DNA of 47,906 nucleotides from Mycobacterium sp. AT1. Lineage in GTDB: Bacteria > Actinomycetota > Actinomycetes > Mycobacteriales > Mycobacteriaceae. Under the pieces are notes generated by a model that ran no database searches, was not told the origin of the DNA, and saw nothing but the letters and a program-made list of their open reading frames with translations. The stretch lies in NCBI RefSeq assembly GCF_002043095.1, contig NZ_MVOC01000096.1, positions 1 through 47,906 of the forward strand. Reading direction: 5' to 3'. Both the position numbers and the translations under genes were made by a program. Shown here piece by piece: positions 16,703-25,374 of this stretch (positions are counted from its first letter, which is position 1; each line of letters starts with the position of its first letter).

Positions 16703-18061
16703 TCATCGCTTGACGCGCAGCACGCGGTAGTTGGTGTATTCCAGGACCCCATGTAGGGACTGCTCGACGCCGAGGCCGGATTGCTTGATGCCTCCGAAAG
16801 GAACATCAGAGGACAGCATCGGATGTTGGTTGACCCACACGGTGCCGGCCTGCACCCGCCCCGCGACGTCGATGGCGCGGTCCTCGTCGCCCGACCACAC
16901 CGAGGCGCCAAGGCCGAGTTCGGAGTCGTTGGCGCGCGCGATCGCATCGTCGAGGTCGGTGTAGGTCAGGATCGGTAGGACGGGTCCGAATTGCTCCTCG
17001 GCAACCAACGGCACGGAGTCATCGACGCCGCGCACCAGAGTGACCGGGTGGAAGTAACCCGGTCCGTCGGGCGCTTGTCCGCGGAAGTAGACCTCGCCAC
17101 CGCGGGAGACCGCGTCGGCAACGTAACCCTGGACCTTGGCGAGTTGGGCGGCGTTTTGGATGGGTCCCATGTCGACGCCGTCGTCCAAGCCGTTGCCCAC
17201 CGTGACGGTCCTGGCGATCTCGGCCAATGCCTCCTCGATCTGCGGTGCCAATGCCAGGGGTACGTAGAGCCGTTTGAGGCCGGCGCAGACCTGCCCGCAG
17301 TTGGACAGTGCCCCCCAGTACAGGTCGGCGGCGATGGCAGAGACGTCGACGTCGTCCAAGACGATCCCGGGATCGTTGCCGCCCAACTCCAGCGTCAACC
17401 TCTTCAGGGTGGCACCTGCCGCGGACATGATTGCCTTGCCGGCGCGCTCGGACCCGGTGAAGGTGATCTTGTGAATGCCCGGGTGGGTGGTGATCGCCTT
17501 GCCCAGATCGTCACCGCCGGCGAGAACCTGTAGTACTCCCGGAGGGAGTACGTCTTGGGCCAGCTCCCCCAGACGCGCGGTGGCCACCGGGGTCAGCGGG
17601 GAGGGTTTGAGCACGATCGCGTTTCCGGTGACCAGCGCCGGCCCAATCTTCCACAGCGCCAACAACATCGGATAGTTCCAGGCGGTGATCGCGCCGACCA
17701 CGCCGACCGGTGAGCGGTGCACCTCGATCAGTTCGGTACCGTCGTCGCGGATCACCTCGACGGGGATGTCCCAGCTGGCGTAGCGTTCCAATCCGCGCAG
17801 CCCGGACTCGATCTCCCCAGCTGCCTTTGCCAGCGGTTTTCCCTGTTCCAGGGTGACTAGGCGGGCCAGTTCGTCGATGTTGGCGCGGACATGCTCGACG
17901 AGGGCGAGCACCGTCTTCTGCCGGTCGGCCAGCGAGGTGGCGGCCCAGTAGGTCGAGGCGTCGTTGGCCGCATCGACTGCGGCGTCGAGTTGAGCGAGCG
18001 AGGTGTCGGGGACCTCGGTGAAGACCTTGCCGGTGGCGGGGTTGACGACGGGGATGCTCAC
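16703..18061 (-). CDS. aldH: Aldehyde dehydrogenase (active-site complete)
   Basis: 452 aa. All catalytic residues are present: the WNYP asparagine (N129), E225 in LTLELGGND and C259 in NCGQVCAG; NAD contacts include FTGSERAGK. The start overlaps the isoJ stop by 4 bp, and isoA follows 37 bp downstream, so it sits between isoJ and isoA in one operon. A likely role is oxidation of an aldehyde intermediate (for example the glutathionyl aldehyde) or a toxic by-product of alkene oxidation. In Rhodococcus sp. AD45 ALDH genes also accompany the iso genes. Sequence resembles succinate-semialdehyde and gamma-aminobutyraldehyde type enzymes, so the exact substrate is unknown. Confidence 0.88.
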   Translation of the reverse strand: MSIPVVNPATGKVFTEVPDTSLAQLDAAVDAANDASTYWAATSLADRQKTVLALVEHVRANIDELARLVTLEQGKPLAKAAGEIESGLRGLERYASWDIPVEVIRDDGTELIEVHRSPVGVVGAITAWNYPMLLALWKIGPALVTGNAIVLKPSPLTPVATARLGELAQDVLPPGVLQVLAGGDDLGKAITTHPGIHKITFTGSERAGKAIMSAAGATLKRLTLELGGNDPGIVLDDVDVSAIAADLYWGALSNCGQVCAGLKRLYVPLALAPQIEEALAEIARTVTVGNGLDDGVDMGPIQNAAQLAKVQGYVADAVSRGGEVYFRGQAPDGPGYFHPVTLVRGVDDSVPLVAEEQFGPVLPILTYTDLDDAIARANDSELGLGASVWSGDEDRAIDVAGRVQAGTVWVNQHPMLSSDVPFGGIKQSGLGVEQSLHGVLEYTNYRVLRVKR

Positions 18062-18762
18062 TGTGTGCTTCCTTCCGGCCGGAAGAGTTTCTGGAACTGC
18101 TCGGGGCTGTAGTCGTGGCGCAGGGCTTTCTCCTCGCGGGGATCGGACACCTTCACCTTGGCGGCCGGGCGGTCGGCGATCCGGGATTGCCAGGCTCTGA
18201 CGTGGGGATAGTCGGCGATGGTGACGCCGTGCCCGGCGGCGACCCGGGTCCAGGGAAAGGTGGCGATGTCGGCAATGGAGTAGTCGTCGCCGGCTAGATA
18301 GTCGTGATCAGTGAAGCGGTCGTCGAGAATCTGGTAGAGCCGGGCTACTTCGGCCTGGTAGCGGCCCCGGGCATACGGATTGTCGATACCCTGTTTGGGG
18401 GCATGGGAGACGAAGTGCGCGGCCTGGCCTGCCATCGGCCCTTGGTTTGCCACTTGCCAGAACAACCAGCACAACGTCTCTTGGCGGGTGAGAGGATCGG
18501 GGGAAAGAAGCCGTCCGGTCTTCTCGGCGAGGTAGAGCAGGATGGCCCCGGATTCGAACAGCGCTATCGACCCTCCGTCCGGCCCGTCGTGGTCGACGAT
18601 TGAGGGCACTTTGCTGTTCGGGTTGATTTCGACGTACTGCGCGTCGAACTGATCGCCCTCGCTGATGTCGGTCCAGACGATGCGGTAGTCCAGGGCCAGT
18701 TCCTCGAGCGCGATCAGCACTTTACGGACGTTGGGGCTGGTGTAGTAGTAGAGGTCGATCAT
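18058..18762 (-). CDS. isoJ: Glutathione S-transferase IsoJ
   Basis: 234 aa. N-terminal thioredoxin-like domain (IDLYYYTSPNVRKVLIALEE) with the glutathione-binding NSKVPSIVD and ESGAILLYL motifs, then the helical C-terminal domain with the DYSIADIATFPW conserved box. In Rhodococcus sp. AD45 IsoJ is a second GST of the isoprene pathway with activity on test substrates but an unclear role; removing glutathione from a later intermediate has been suggested. Located between isoI and the ALDH gene with overlap on one side and a 34-bp gap on the other. Confidence 0.9.
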   Translation of the reverse strand: MIDLYYYTSPNVRKVLIALEELALDYRIVWTDISEGDQFDAQYVEINPNSKVPSIVDHDGPDGGSIALFESGAILLYLAEKTGRLLSPDPLTRQETLCWLFWQVANQGPMAGQAAHFVSHAPKQGIDNPYARGRYQAEVARLYQILDDRFTDHDYLAGDDYSIADIATFPWTRVAAGHGVTIADYPHVRAWQSRIADRPAAKVKVSDPREEKALRHDYSPEQFQKLFRPEGSTQ

Positions 18763-18796
18763 CGAGACATGCTCCTAGACAAGGGGTTACGGACGC

Positions 18797-19513
18797 TCAG
18801 ATGTCGTACTCTTTGCGGATGCGGTCCATGTAGCCCACGAGATTTGGTTTGGACTGCACGTAACCGGTGCCCAGCCACTGCTGCGGTTGGTCGGCGATCT
18901 GGCGCAGCGTCGAGTACACCGACGCATCGATCGAATGCAGTTTGTCGCCCAGGAAGTACGGCTTGTCGTCCAGGAAGTCGGAGATGGCATCGATATCAGC
19001 ACGGAAGAACTCGGCCACGACCTCGGCGCTGCGCCGGCCCATGCCCTGGCCATCGAATTCGGTGAGGATCCGGGCCCGAAACGCATCGAGCCCTTGCCGG
19101 ATTTCCGGGGTGACCTCGGCGCCTTCCACGACGTAGGGGATGTACGTCTCCCAGCCGGCGTCTTCACGCCAGCGCGGCTGAATGATCCCGCTCCAATACA
19201 GGTGTTCCTCGATGAGACGGTTGAAGGCCAACCCGACGGCGCGGTCCTGCCTGTTCAAATCCTCATCGAGCGGGTCGCCGTACTTGCTCTTGAAATAGGC
19301 GATGATGGTGTTGGAATCGCCCACCTTGGTGCCGTCGGAATCAACGATGTAGGGCAGCTTTCCGTGCGGGGAGTCCTGATCCAAGGTGGCCAAGTCCTGG
19401 GTCTTGTGTTCGAATTCGAGCCCGGTGAACGTCATGTAGTTCACCAGCTTGGTGACGTACGGGCTGATGTCGGGGATCCCCCACGCGGGTACGTATCCGT
19501 AGACGGTGATCAT
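18797..19513 (-). CDS. isoI: Glutathione S-transferase IsoI (epoxide-conjugating)
   Basis: 238 aa, starts MITVYGYVPAWGIPDISPYV. Thioredoxin-like N-terminal domain with HGKLPYIVDSDG (the cis-Pro glutathione site) and DSNTIIAYF, then an all-helical domain. By similarity to Rhodococcus sp. AD45 IsoI, it opens isoprene monoxide with glutathione to give 1-hydroxy-2-glutathionyl-2-methyl-3-butene. It depends on glutathione, provided by GshA and GshB in the same island. The next gene upstream is isoH, 66 bp away. Confidence 0.92.
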   Translation of the reverse strand: MITVYGYVPAWGIPDISPYVTKLVNYMTFTGLEFEHKTQDLATLDQDSPHGKLPYIVDSDGTKVGDSNTIIAYFKSKYGDPLDEDLNRQDRAVGLAFNRLIEEHLYWSGIIQPRWREDAGWETYIPYVVEGAEVTPEIRQGLDAFRARILTEFDGQGMGRRSAEVVAEFFRADIDAISDFLDDKPYFLGDKLHSIDASVYSTLRQIADQPQQWLGTGYVQSKPNLVGYMDRIRKEYDI

Positions 19514-19579
19514 CGGCGATTCCTATCCTTGTAAGCGGGTCGAAGTGTGAAGTGCGTGCGCGAGACAGCTATGGCGTTG

Positions 19580-20260
19580 TCACCATTGGAGATACGTGCC
19601 GTTGGAATGTTGGAAACGTCCTGAGGTCTCGGGAGTCAATCCGTCTATGTTGGCGATCAGCCCAGCGGCGGCTTCATCGGGTGTGATGTACTCGTGCTCA
19701 CCGGGGAAGTCCTTCGTCAGGTCGGTGGCGACCATTCCCGGGTGCAGCATCAACACACTGACGCCGACCTTGGACAGGTCGTGGTGCAGATTGAGTCCGA
19801 CCATGTTGGCGGCCGCCTTGGAGATGCGGTAGGCGTACATGCCGCCAGAAGTGTTGTCGCCCAACGATCCCACTCGGCTCGACACGATGCCCACCTTGGC
19901 GCCGGGCTGCAGCAGGTGACGTAGTGCCTCCACGGTGCGCAGCGGCCCCAGCCCGTTGATCTCGAACTGTTGACGGAACCGGTCGTAGTCGATCGACCCC
20001 AGTTCATCGAGCCACATCACGCCAGCGATGTGATACAGCACGTCGAGTTTGGTACCCGCGGCGGTAAGACGCTGCGCCAGTGCGGTGACCGATTCACCGG
20101 AGGTCACATCGACGTGGGGTTCGACCGGGATGCCGTCAACGGCCAAATCCGCGCCGTCGGACAGGCACGCGGCGACGACGGTGTCACCGCGGGCGTGCAA
20201 CTTTCGCACGATCGAATGGGCAATGCCCCTGTCCGCTCCGACCACCAATGTCGTTGTCAT
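19580..20260 (-). CDS. isoH: Short-chain dehydrogenase IsoH (glutathione-adduct dehydrogenase)
   Basis: 226 aa SDR. Cofactor-binding N-terminus TLVVGADRGIAHSI is a variant of the TGxxxGIG motif; the catalytic Tyr/Lys pair is Y144 and K148 (YAYRISK), with the Ser in SSRVGSL. In Rhodococcus sp. AD45, IsoH oxidises 1-hydroxy-2-glutathionyl-2-methyl-3-butene to the aldehyde and then the acid with NAD+. It begins 15 bp after the isoG stop and is followed by isoI, so gene order is isoG-H-I-J as in the known cluster. Confidence 0.9.
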   Translation of the reverse strand: MTTTLVVGADRGIAHSIVRKLHARGDTVVAACLSDGADLAVDGIPVEPHVDVTSGESVTALAQRLTAAGTKLDVLYHIAGVMWLDELGSIDYDRFRQQFEINGLGPLRTVEALRHLLQPGAKVGIVSSRVGSLGDNTSGGMYAYRISKAAANMVGLNLHHDLSKVGVSVLMLHPGMVATDLTKDFPGEHEYITPDEAAAGLIANIDGLTPETSGRFQHSNGTYLQW

Positions 20261-20275
20261 TCCTCGTACTTCCTT

Positions 20276-21493
20276 TCAGGCTGAGGCGCCGGCGGTGGCG
20301 CCCTGCTCGGTGCCGATGACCGCGGCGGCGGCCAGTGCCGCGATGTCCTCGTCGCTGTAGCCGGCCTCAGCAAGAATCTCGGCGTTGTGCTGACCCAGTA
20401 ACGGCGCACCGCGCGGGGCGTCGGGCACCGTGCCCAGGAACCGTGCGGGAACCCTGGCCTGGCGCAGCCGACCGGCGACCGGGTGCACGGATTCGACGAT
20501 GATCTCGGTGGCCTTGATCTGGGGGTGCTCGATGACCTCGGAGCGCTTCAGGATCGGCGCGGCCGGCACGTCGAACTCGTCGAGCAGGTCCAGCCACACC
20601 ACCGAGGACTTCTCGATGAGCACCTCTTGGATCATGGCGAGCCGCTCGTTGATGTACTCCGAACGCCCGGTCGGGGTGGCGAATCGCTGATCATCGATCC
20701 ACTCCGGATGGCCCAATGCCCTGCACATGTTCTGCCACTCGACGTTGCTGTTGGTGGCCACGGTGATGTAGCCGTCGGCGGTCTGATAGATCAGGTCGAT
20801 GAAGCTGCCGCCCTTTTCGACCGGCACCGGCTGATCCGGGAAGGTGTAGGCACCCATGTCGGAGGCCCACAGGAACGACAGCACCGCCTCGAGCATCGAG
20901 AGCCGGATGTGCTGTCCTTCGCCGGTGCGTTCGCGGGCGAACAATGCCGCCGACAGGGTCTGCGCGGCGACCACCGCGGTCAGTTTGTCGGGCAGGATGG
21001 TGCGGATCAGCCGTGGCCGCTCGGAATCGGAACCCGCCTGCACCGTCGTCAGACCCGACAGTGCCTGGATCAACGAGTCGTACACCTTCTGTCCCGAGGC
21101 CGGGCCGCGTTCTCCGAATCCGCTCATCGACAGGTATACCAAGCGTGGGTTATGCGGGGCCAGGTCGTCGTAGCCGACTCCGAGGCGCTCCACCACGCCC
21201 GGCCTGAAGTTCTGGACCAGCACGTCGGCGCCCTCGACGAGCTTCTTGAGCACCGCGACGCCCTCGGGCTTCTTCAGATCCAGCGTCAGTGAACGCTTCG
21301 AGCGGTTCACGTTGACGAACATTGCCGACATGTCCCCGGACCGGTTGGGAAGGTCACGGACGTGGTCGCCCTTGCCGGGCACCTCCACCTTGATGACGTC
21401 GGCCCCTTGGTCGCCCAGGATGTCGGTGGCCCACGGGCCCGACATCATCGAGCACAAGTCAACGATCTTGATTCCGGTCATCGGGCCGCTCAT
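20276..21493 (-). CDS. isoG: CaiB/BaiF-family CoA transferase or racemase IsoG
   Basis: 405 aa, class III CoA transferase family. Begins ITGxIVDL-like (GIKIVDLCSMMSGP), with DQGADVIKVE, NRSKRSLTLDLK, and a catalytic Asp in the KVYDSLIQALSG region. The C-terminal swivel has LDEFDVPAAPIL. In isoprene degraders, IsoG is thought to activate the glutathionyl acid as a CoA ester; alpha-methylacyl-CoA racemases belong to the same family. First gene of the long minus-strand operon, starting 165 bp from the divergent gshA. The start at 21493 has a GAAAGG upstream; a second ATG four codons in is possible. Confidence 0.9.
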   Translation of the reverse strand: MSGPMTGIKIVDLCSMMSGPWATDILGDQGADVIKVEVPGKGDHVRDLPNRSGDMSAMFVNVNRSKRSLTLDLKKPEGVAVLKKLVEGADVLVQNFRPGVVERLGVGYDDLAPHNPRLVYLSMSGFGERGPASGQKVYDSLIQALSGLTTVQAGSDSERPRLIRTILPDKLTAVVAAQTLSAALFARERTGEGQHIRLSMLEAVLSFLWASDMGAYTFPDQPVPVEKGGSFIDLIYQTADGYITVATNSNVEWQNMCRALGHPEWIDDQRFATPTGRSEYINERLAMIQEVLIEKSSVVWLDLLDEFDVPAAPILKRSEVIEHPQIKATEIIVESVHPVAGRLRQARVPARFLGTVPDAPRGAPLLGQHNAEILAEAGYSDEDIAALAAAAVIGTEQGATAGASA

Positions 21494-21559
21494 CTATAGG
21501 CGCCTTTCATCGATTTCGTGGCGCGCGGCGCCCCTGTGGTCCATCGCGCAAAGCCATGG

Positions 21560-21588
21560 TTGTTGTGAGGTGGTTCACTAGATACTAT
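21560..21588 (+). promoter_or_regulatory. Probable gshA promoter
   Basis: TTGTTG (21560-21565), 17-bp spacer, TACTAT (21583-21588). The same layout with TTGTGG and TACCAT recurs at 25346-25374 upstream of the mce operon, which strengthens both. gshA starts about 70 bp further on, leaving an untranslated leader that contains the CTTAG-rich block. Confidence 0.5.
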
Positions 21589-21635
21589 TGTCCAATCTCT
21601 TAGCAGTCAACTACTTAGTTCTGAAACTTCTTACT
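21576..21635. promoter_or_regulatory. Conserved control block, isoG/gshA intergenic copy
   Basis: Begins CACTAGATACTAT; then comes TCTCTTAG, GTCAACTA, CTTAG and CTTCTTACTC. From TCTCTTAG onward, 32 of 41 positions match the block upstream of yrbEA without gaps, and CACTAGATAC also matches. CTTAG occurs twice with a 15-bp period, which could be a repressor binding site on one DNA face. Likely an operator for the MarR regulator or another pathway regulator. Confidence 0.6.
21582..21610 (-). promoter_or_regulatory. Probable isoG operon promoter
   Basis: Reading the minus strand: TTGACT (21610-21605), exactly 17 bp, TAGTAT (21587-21582), a near-consensus SigA-type promoter. It would give a leader of about 80 bases before the isoG start. 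Its -10 overlaps the -10 of the plus-strand gshA promoter, so the two divergent operons share one control region. Confidence 0.6.
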
Positions 21636-21659
21636 CATCCATTCGAGGAGTCAACCCGC

Positions 21660-22880
21660 ATGCCGCACCCCTACCCGACCCTGACCGTCGATCAGGCCAT
21701 GGATATCGCAGCGACCAACTTCGAGTGCACCGCAGACGACTTGGTCGGCATCGAGGTGGAATGGCGGCTGCACCACGCACGGGAGCAACCTTCGCCCCGG
21801 CCGACGGTGGCGGAGCTGACCCCGCTGCTCGGCATCCGGCTGCCCCACCGCGGACGCGTCACCATCGAGCCGGGTGGGCAAGTCGAAGTGTCCACCTCAC
21901 CTCAGCCGACGGCCAGCTCCGCCCTTGCCGCCCTGGAAACCGACGCCCAGATCGTGCATGCGCAACTGCGGCGGCACGGCTGGTGTACCTCTGACCTGGC
22001 CTTCGACGAAAGTCGCCCACCGGCTCGGATTCTGGACCAGCCGCGCTACGCCGCGATGGAGGCCTTCTTCGCTCACCGCGGCAACGCCGGCACCCAGATG
22101 ATGACCAACACCGCCTCGGTGCAGATCAACGTCAGTCACGATCCGCTTGGCGGCCACCATCGCTGGGACCTTGCCAACCGGATCGGGCCATTGCTGATCG
22201 CCATGTTCGCCAACTCCCCGGGCATCGGTCACGACGGCGCGCGCTGGCAGTCGCGGCGACAGGAGATCTGGAGCCGCATCGACCCCGGCCGCACCGCTCC
22301 ACTACCCCTCACCCGTTCGCCCGAAAGGGACTGGGCCCGCTACGCCCTCGGCGCGGACGTCTTCTTCGTCAACACCGGCCGTGAGGGCATCGCTCTGCCA
22401 CCTGGGCTCAGCTTCGGCGACTGGCTCGCCCACGGGCACCCGATCGGCTGGCCCAGCCGAGCAGACCTCCGCTACCACCTCACGACGCTGTTCCCCCCCA
22501 TCCGGCCCCGTGGCTGGCTGGAGCTACGAATGATCGACGCACTACCCCCCGAGCTGCGGGCGGCAGCAGTTCACACCGTCTGCGCAGCGATGACCACGGC
22601 GGTGGCGACCGAGTTGCTGGCGGCGCTGCCCGACACCCGCCACCTCTGGACGATCGCCGCCAGGTCGGGCCTGGTGAACCCGACCTTGCGGACTGGCGCG
22701 CTCATCCTGCTCGACACCACCCAAGCATTTCTCCAACAGACCCCTGGGAATGACGCCGCCGCTCAGACGGTCGAAACATTCGCCGAACGCTTCACCCGCC
22801 GTGGTCTCGCACCCGCCGACGATCACGAGCACCGAAACGCCGGGTGGTTTTCACCAGCGCCCTTCGAACGGGCGCTGTGA
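21660..22880 (+). CDS. gshA: Glutamate-cysteine ligase (GCS2/EgtA type)
   Basis: 406 aa. ATG at 21660 with a GAGGAG nine bases upstream; an in-frame start at 21588 would fall in the promoter. Family signatures: LVGIEVEWRLH near residue 30, GGQVEVSTSP (substrate site), RYAAMEAFF, TASVQINVSHDP, and RGWLELRMIDALP. The enzyme makes gamma-glutamylcysteine. The same family includes EgtA of ergothioneine synthesis, but no egtBCDE genes are nearby, while gshB and GSTs are, so glutathione synthesis is the better reading. A gshA gene is also found in the Rhodococcus sp. AD45 isoprene region. Confidence 0.87.
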   Translation: MPHPYPTLTVDQAMDIAATNFECTADDLVGIEVEWRLHHAREQPSPRPTVAELTPLLGIRLPHRGRVTIEPGGQVEVSTSPQPTASSALAALETDAQIVHAQLRRHGWCTSDLAFDESRPPARILDQPRYAAMEAFFAHRGNAGTQMMTNTASVQINVSHDPLGGHHRWDLANRIGPLLIAMFANSPGIGHDGARWQSRRQEIWSRIDPGRTAPLPLTRSPERDWARYALGADVFFVNTGREGIALPPGLSFGDWLAHGHPIGWPSRADLRYHLTTLFPPIRPRGWLELRMIDALPPELRAAAVHTVCAAMTTAVATELLAALPDTRHLWTIAARSGLVNPTLRTGALILLDTTQAFLQQTPGNDAAAQTVETFAERFTRRGLAPADDHEHRNAGWFSPAPFERAL

Positions 22881-22902
22881 CCAACCCGGCTATGACCAAC
22901 CA

Positions 22903-22925
22903 GCTGCCGGCCTGCCCGCGGCAGC
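22903..22925. terminator. Short hairpin after gshA
   Basis: GCTGCCG and CGGCAGC form a 7-bp perfect stem around a 9-base loop, 22 bp past the gshA stop. No T-run follows, so at most a weak terminator or RNA stability element. Confidence 0.25.
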
Positions 22926-23035
22926 ACTGCGCCATCGCCATCCCAGGCTGACCGCACCACCCGGCCGCGGGTCCGTCCCGGTCCGCTATCCGCAACCCAC
23001 CTCGTGAGTGTCGTCGAGAAAGGCTATCTGCCCGC

Positions 23036-24217
23036 ATGACCACTTCTGTCATCATCGCCGGTGCGCGCACCCCCATCGGCCGCTTCCAAGGTGCCCTGCG
23101 GAGCTTCACCGCGGCCGACCTAGGCGGCATCGCGATCAACGCGGCGCTGGCCAACGCCTCGATCGTTCCGTCGGATGTGCAGTACGTCATCATGGGCCAG
23201 GTCCTCACCGCCGGCGCAGGACAGATGCCCGCCCGTCAAGCCGCCGCCGCGGCCGGAATCCCCATGAGCACTCCGGCGCTCAACGTCAACAAGGTCTGTC
23301 TGTCAGGCGTCGAATCCATCATCCTGGCCGACCAATTCATCCGTTCCGGGGCCTTCGAGATTATCGTCGCCGGCGGCATGGAATCCATGAGCCGGGCACC
23401 GCATCTCCTGCCGCACTCCCGCACTGGCCAAAAATACGGAGACGTGATCCTCAGGGACCACCTCGCCCTCGACGGGCTTCACGACGCGTTCACCGACCAA
23501 CCCATGGGGCTGCTCGCCGAAGCCGACAACGATACCCGCGGGGTGACCCGCGGCCAGCAGGACGCACTAGCAGCACGTTCACATCAGCGGGCGGCCGATG
23601 CGTGGGACGGCGGCGTCTTCGACGACGAAGTCGTTCCGGTGTGCATCCCCGGCCACCAACGTGACGGCGGCTGGCTACGCCGCGACGAAGCAGTCCGCCC
23701 CGAGACGACCGTCCAGACACTGTCCCAGTTACCCGGCGCGTTTCGGCAAGGTGGCGCGATCACCGCCGGCAACGCCTCACCGATCAGCGACGGCGCCTGC
23801 GCCGTCGTAGTGATGAACAAACAGCGCGCGATCTCCGCCGGACTCACCTGGCTCGCCGAGATCGGCGAGCACGGCATCGTCGCCGGCCCAGATTCCGGTC
23901 TGCACGTCCAACCCGCCGCAGCCATCGCGACGGCCTGCGCCGCCGCCGGCATCACCGCAGGAGCACTCGACCTCGTCGAAATCAACGAAGCGTTCGCGGC
24001 GGTGGCCATCGCCTCCACACGCGCCCTGGACATCGATCCCGACGTCGTCAACGTCAACGGCGGCGCCATCGCCCTGGGCCACCCGATCGGGATGTCCGGC
24101 GCCCGCATCACCCTGCAGCTGGCTCTGGAACTGGGCCGCCGGGGCGGCGGCATCGGCGCGGTTGCTCTCTGCGGAGGCGGCGGCCAGGGCGACGCCCTCA
24201 TCCTGCACATTCCATGA
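23036..24217 (+). CDS. Thiolase (acetyl-CoA C-acyltransferase)
   Basis: 393 aa type II thiolase. Catalytic residues: C88 in NVNKVCLSG, H349 in GHPIGMSG, C379 in ALCGGGGQG. It either splits a 3-ketoacyl-CoA with CoA or condenses two acetyl-CoA. It lies 155 bp after gshA and 39 bp before an HSD10-like dehydrogenase, in the same direction, which suggests a dehydrogenase/thiolase pair finishing beta-oxidation of a methyl-branched acid derived from isoprene. That role is inferred. Its sequence differs clearly from the thiolase fragment at 41702. Confidence 0.9.
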   Translation: MTTSVIIAGARTPIGRFQGALRSFTAADLGGIAINAALANASIVPSDVQYVIMGQVLTAGAGQMPARQAAAAAGIPMSTPALNVNKVCLSGVESIILADQFIRSGAFEIIVAGGMESMSRAPHLLPHSRTGQKYGDVILRDHLALDGLHDAFTDQPMGLLAEADNDTRGVTRGQQDALAARSHQRAADAWDGGVFDDEVVPVCIPGHQRDGGWLRRDEAVRPETTVQTLSQLPGAFRQGGAITAGNASPISDGACAVVVMNKQRAISAGLTWLAEIGEHGIVAGPDSGLHVQPAAAIATACAAAGITAGALDLVEINEAFAAVAIASTRALDIDPDVVNVNGGAIALGHPIGMSGARITLQLALELGRRGGGIGAVALCGGGGQGDALILHIP

Positions 24218-24256
24218 CTCAGTCGACCGCAGCACCCAACCCCGAAGGAGAATCCC

Positions 24257-25018
24257 GTGAACATCGACCAGGTCGTCGCGATCGTCACCGGCGCAGCTTC
24301 CGGTCTCGGCAACGCCACCGCCCACGCACTGCATGACCGAGGGGCCCACGTCGTTCTGGTCGACCTCCCCGGCTCCGCCGGCGAGCAAGCAGCAGAGTTG
24401 CTTGGACCGGCGGCCACGTTCGCGCCGGCCGACGTCACCTCCGCGGAAGAGGTCTCCGAGGCGATCAATACCGCAGCGTCGATCGGCGACGTCCGAGTGC
24501 TGGTCAACTGCGCGGGCGTCGCCACTCCCGGAAAGGTGCTTGGCCGTTCCGGCCCACTGCCGCTGACCGAATTCGAACGTGTCGTACGAATCAACCTCCT
24601 CGGCACCTTCAACGTGATTCGGCTGGCCGCAGCAACGATGGCCCGCGCCGAACCCGTCGACGGTGAACGCGGCGTGATCGTCAACACCGCATCGGTGGCC
24701 GCATTCGACGGCCAGATCGGCCAACCCGCCTATGCCGCATCCAAGGGCGGCGTTGCGGCGATGACCCTGCCCATCGCCCGCGAGTTGGCCCGACACCTCA
24801 TTCGTGTCACGACCATTGCACCGGGAATCTTCGAAACTCCGATGATGGCGGGTCTGCCCGACGCCGCACAAGCGTCTCTCGCCCAACAGGTCCCACATCC
24901 ATCGCGGCTTGGCAAACCCGCCGAATACGCCGCGCTGGTCACCCACATCATCGACAACCCCATGCTCAACGGCGAGACGATCCGGCTCGATGGCGCAGTG
25001 CGCATGGGTCCCACGTGA
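24257..25018 (+). CDS. HSD10-like short-chain dehydrogenase (3-hydroxyacyl-CoA type)
   Basis: 253 aa SDR. Cofactor motif TGAASGLG (11-18), NCAG (84-87), S146, and catalytic Y159/K163 (YAASK). The ending NPMLNGETIRLDGAVRM is characteristic of type-2 3-hydroxyacyl-CoA dehydrogenases (HSD10), which also oxidise 2-methyl-3-hydroxybutyryl-CoA. With the preceding thiolase it can supply the last two steps of a branched beta-oxidation. An AAGGAG lies about eight bases before its GTG start. Confidence 0.87.
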   Translation: MNIDQVVAIVTGAASGLGNATAHALHDRGAHVVLVDLPGSAGEQAAELLGPAATFAPADVTSAEEVSEAINTAASIGDVRVLVNCAGVATPGKVLGRSGPLPLTEFERVVRINLLGTFNVIRLAAATMARAEPVDGERGVIVNTASVAAFDGQIGQPAYAASKGGVAAMTLPIARELARHLIRVTTIAPGIFETPMMAGLPDAAQASLAQQVPHPSRLGKPAEYAALVTHIIDNPMLNGETIRLDGAVRMGPT

Positions 25019-25345
25019 GCGGCGCCTTACTTCGCGCACCCCACCTTCAGGACGACAGCGCAGCTCCAGCGGACAGCTGAAAACCGTTGTCCAGTGGGCA
25101 GAATCAGGACTCGCCCTCTGAGCGGCCGATGTCACTACGGGGGGACGCGCCGTTCGTCGGCGAGACGAACCCACCCCGAACAATTGCGCCGCACGGTGAC
25201 GGTGGGGGTCGTCGGCGATGCCACCTCGGGGAAGGTAGCGAACCTTCCATCCTCAACGACCCGAGACCCCGCCGGACGCGCTGCGCTCGAGCCCCATGGT
25301 CGACACCAGCGGCCACCGGCTATGGCCCACACCACAAAGACGCAC

Positions 25346-25374
25346 TTGTGGTGACGCAGCCCACTAGATACCAT
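25346..25374 (+). promoter_or_regulatory. Probable mce operon promoter
   Basis: TTGTGG (25346-25351), 17-bp spacer, TACCAT (25369-25374), matching the gshA promoter layout (TTGTTG, 17, TACTAT). About 120 bp separate the -10 from yrbEA. On the opposite strand TTGACA and TGGTAT lie 18 bp apart, echoing the isoG promoter, but no gene lies downstream in that direction. Confidence 0.45.
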
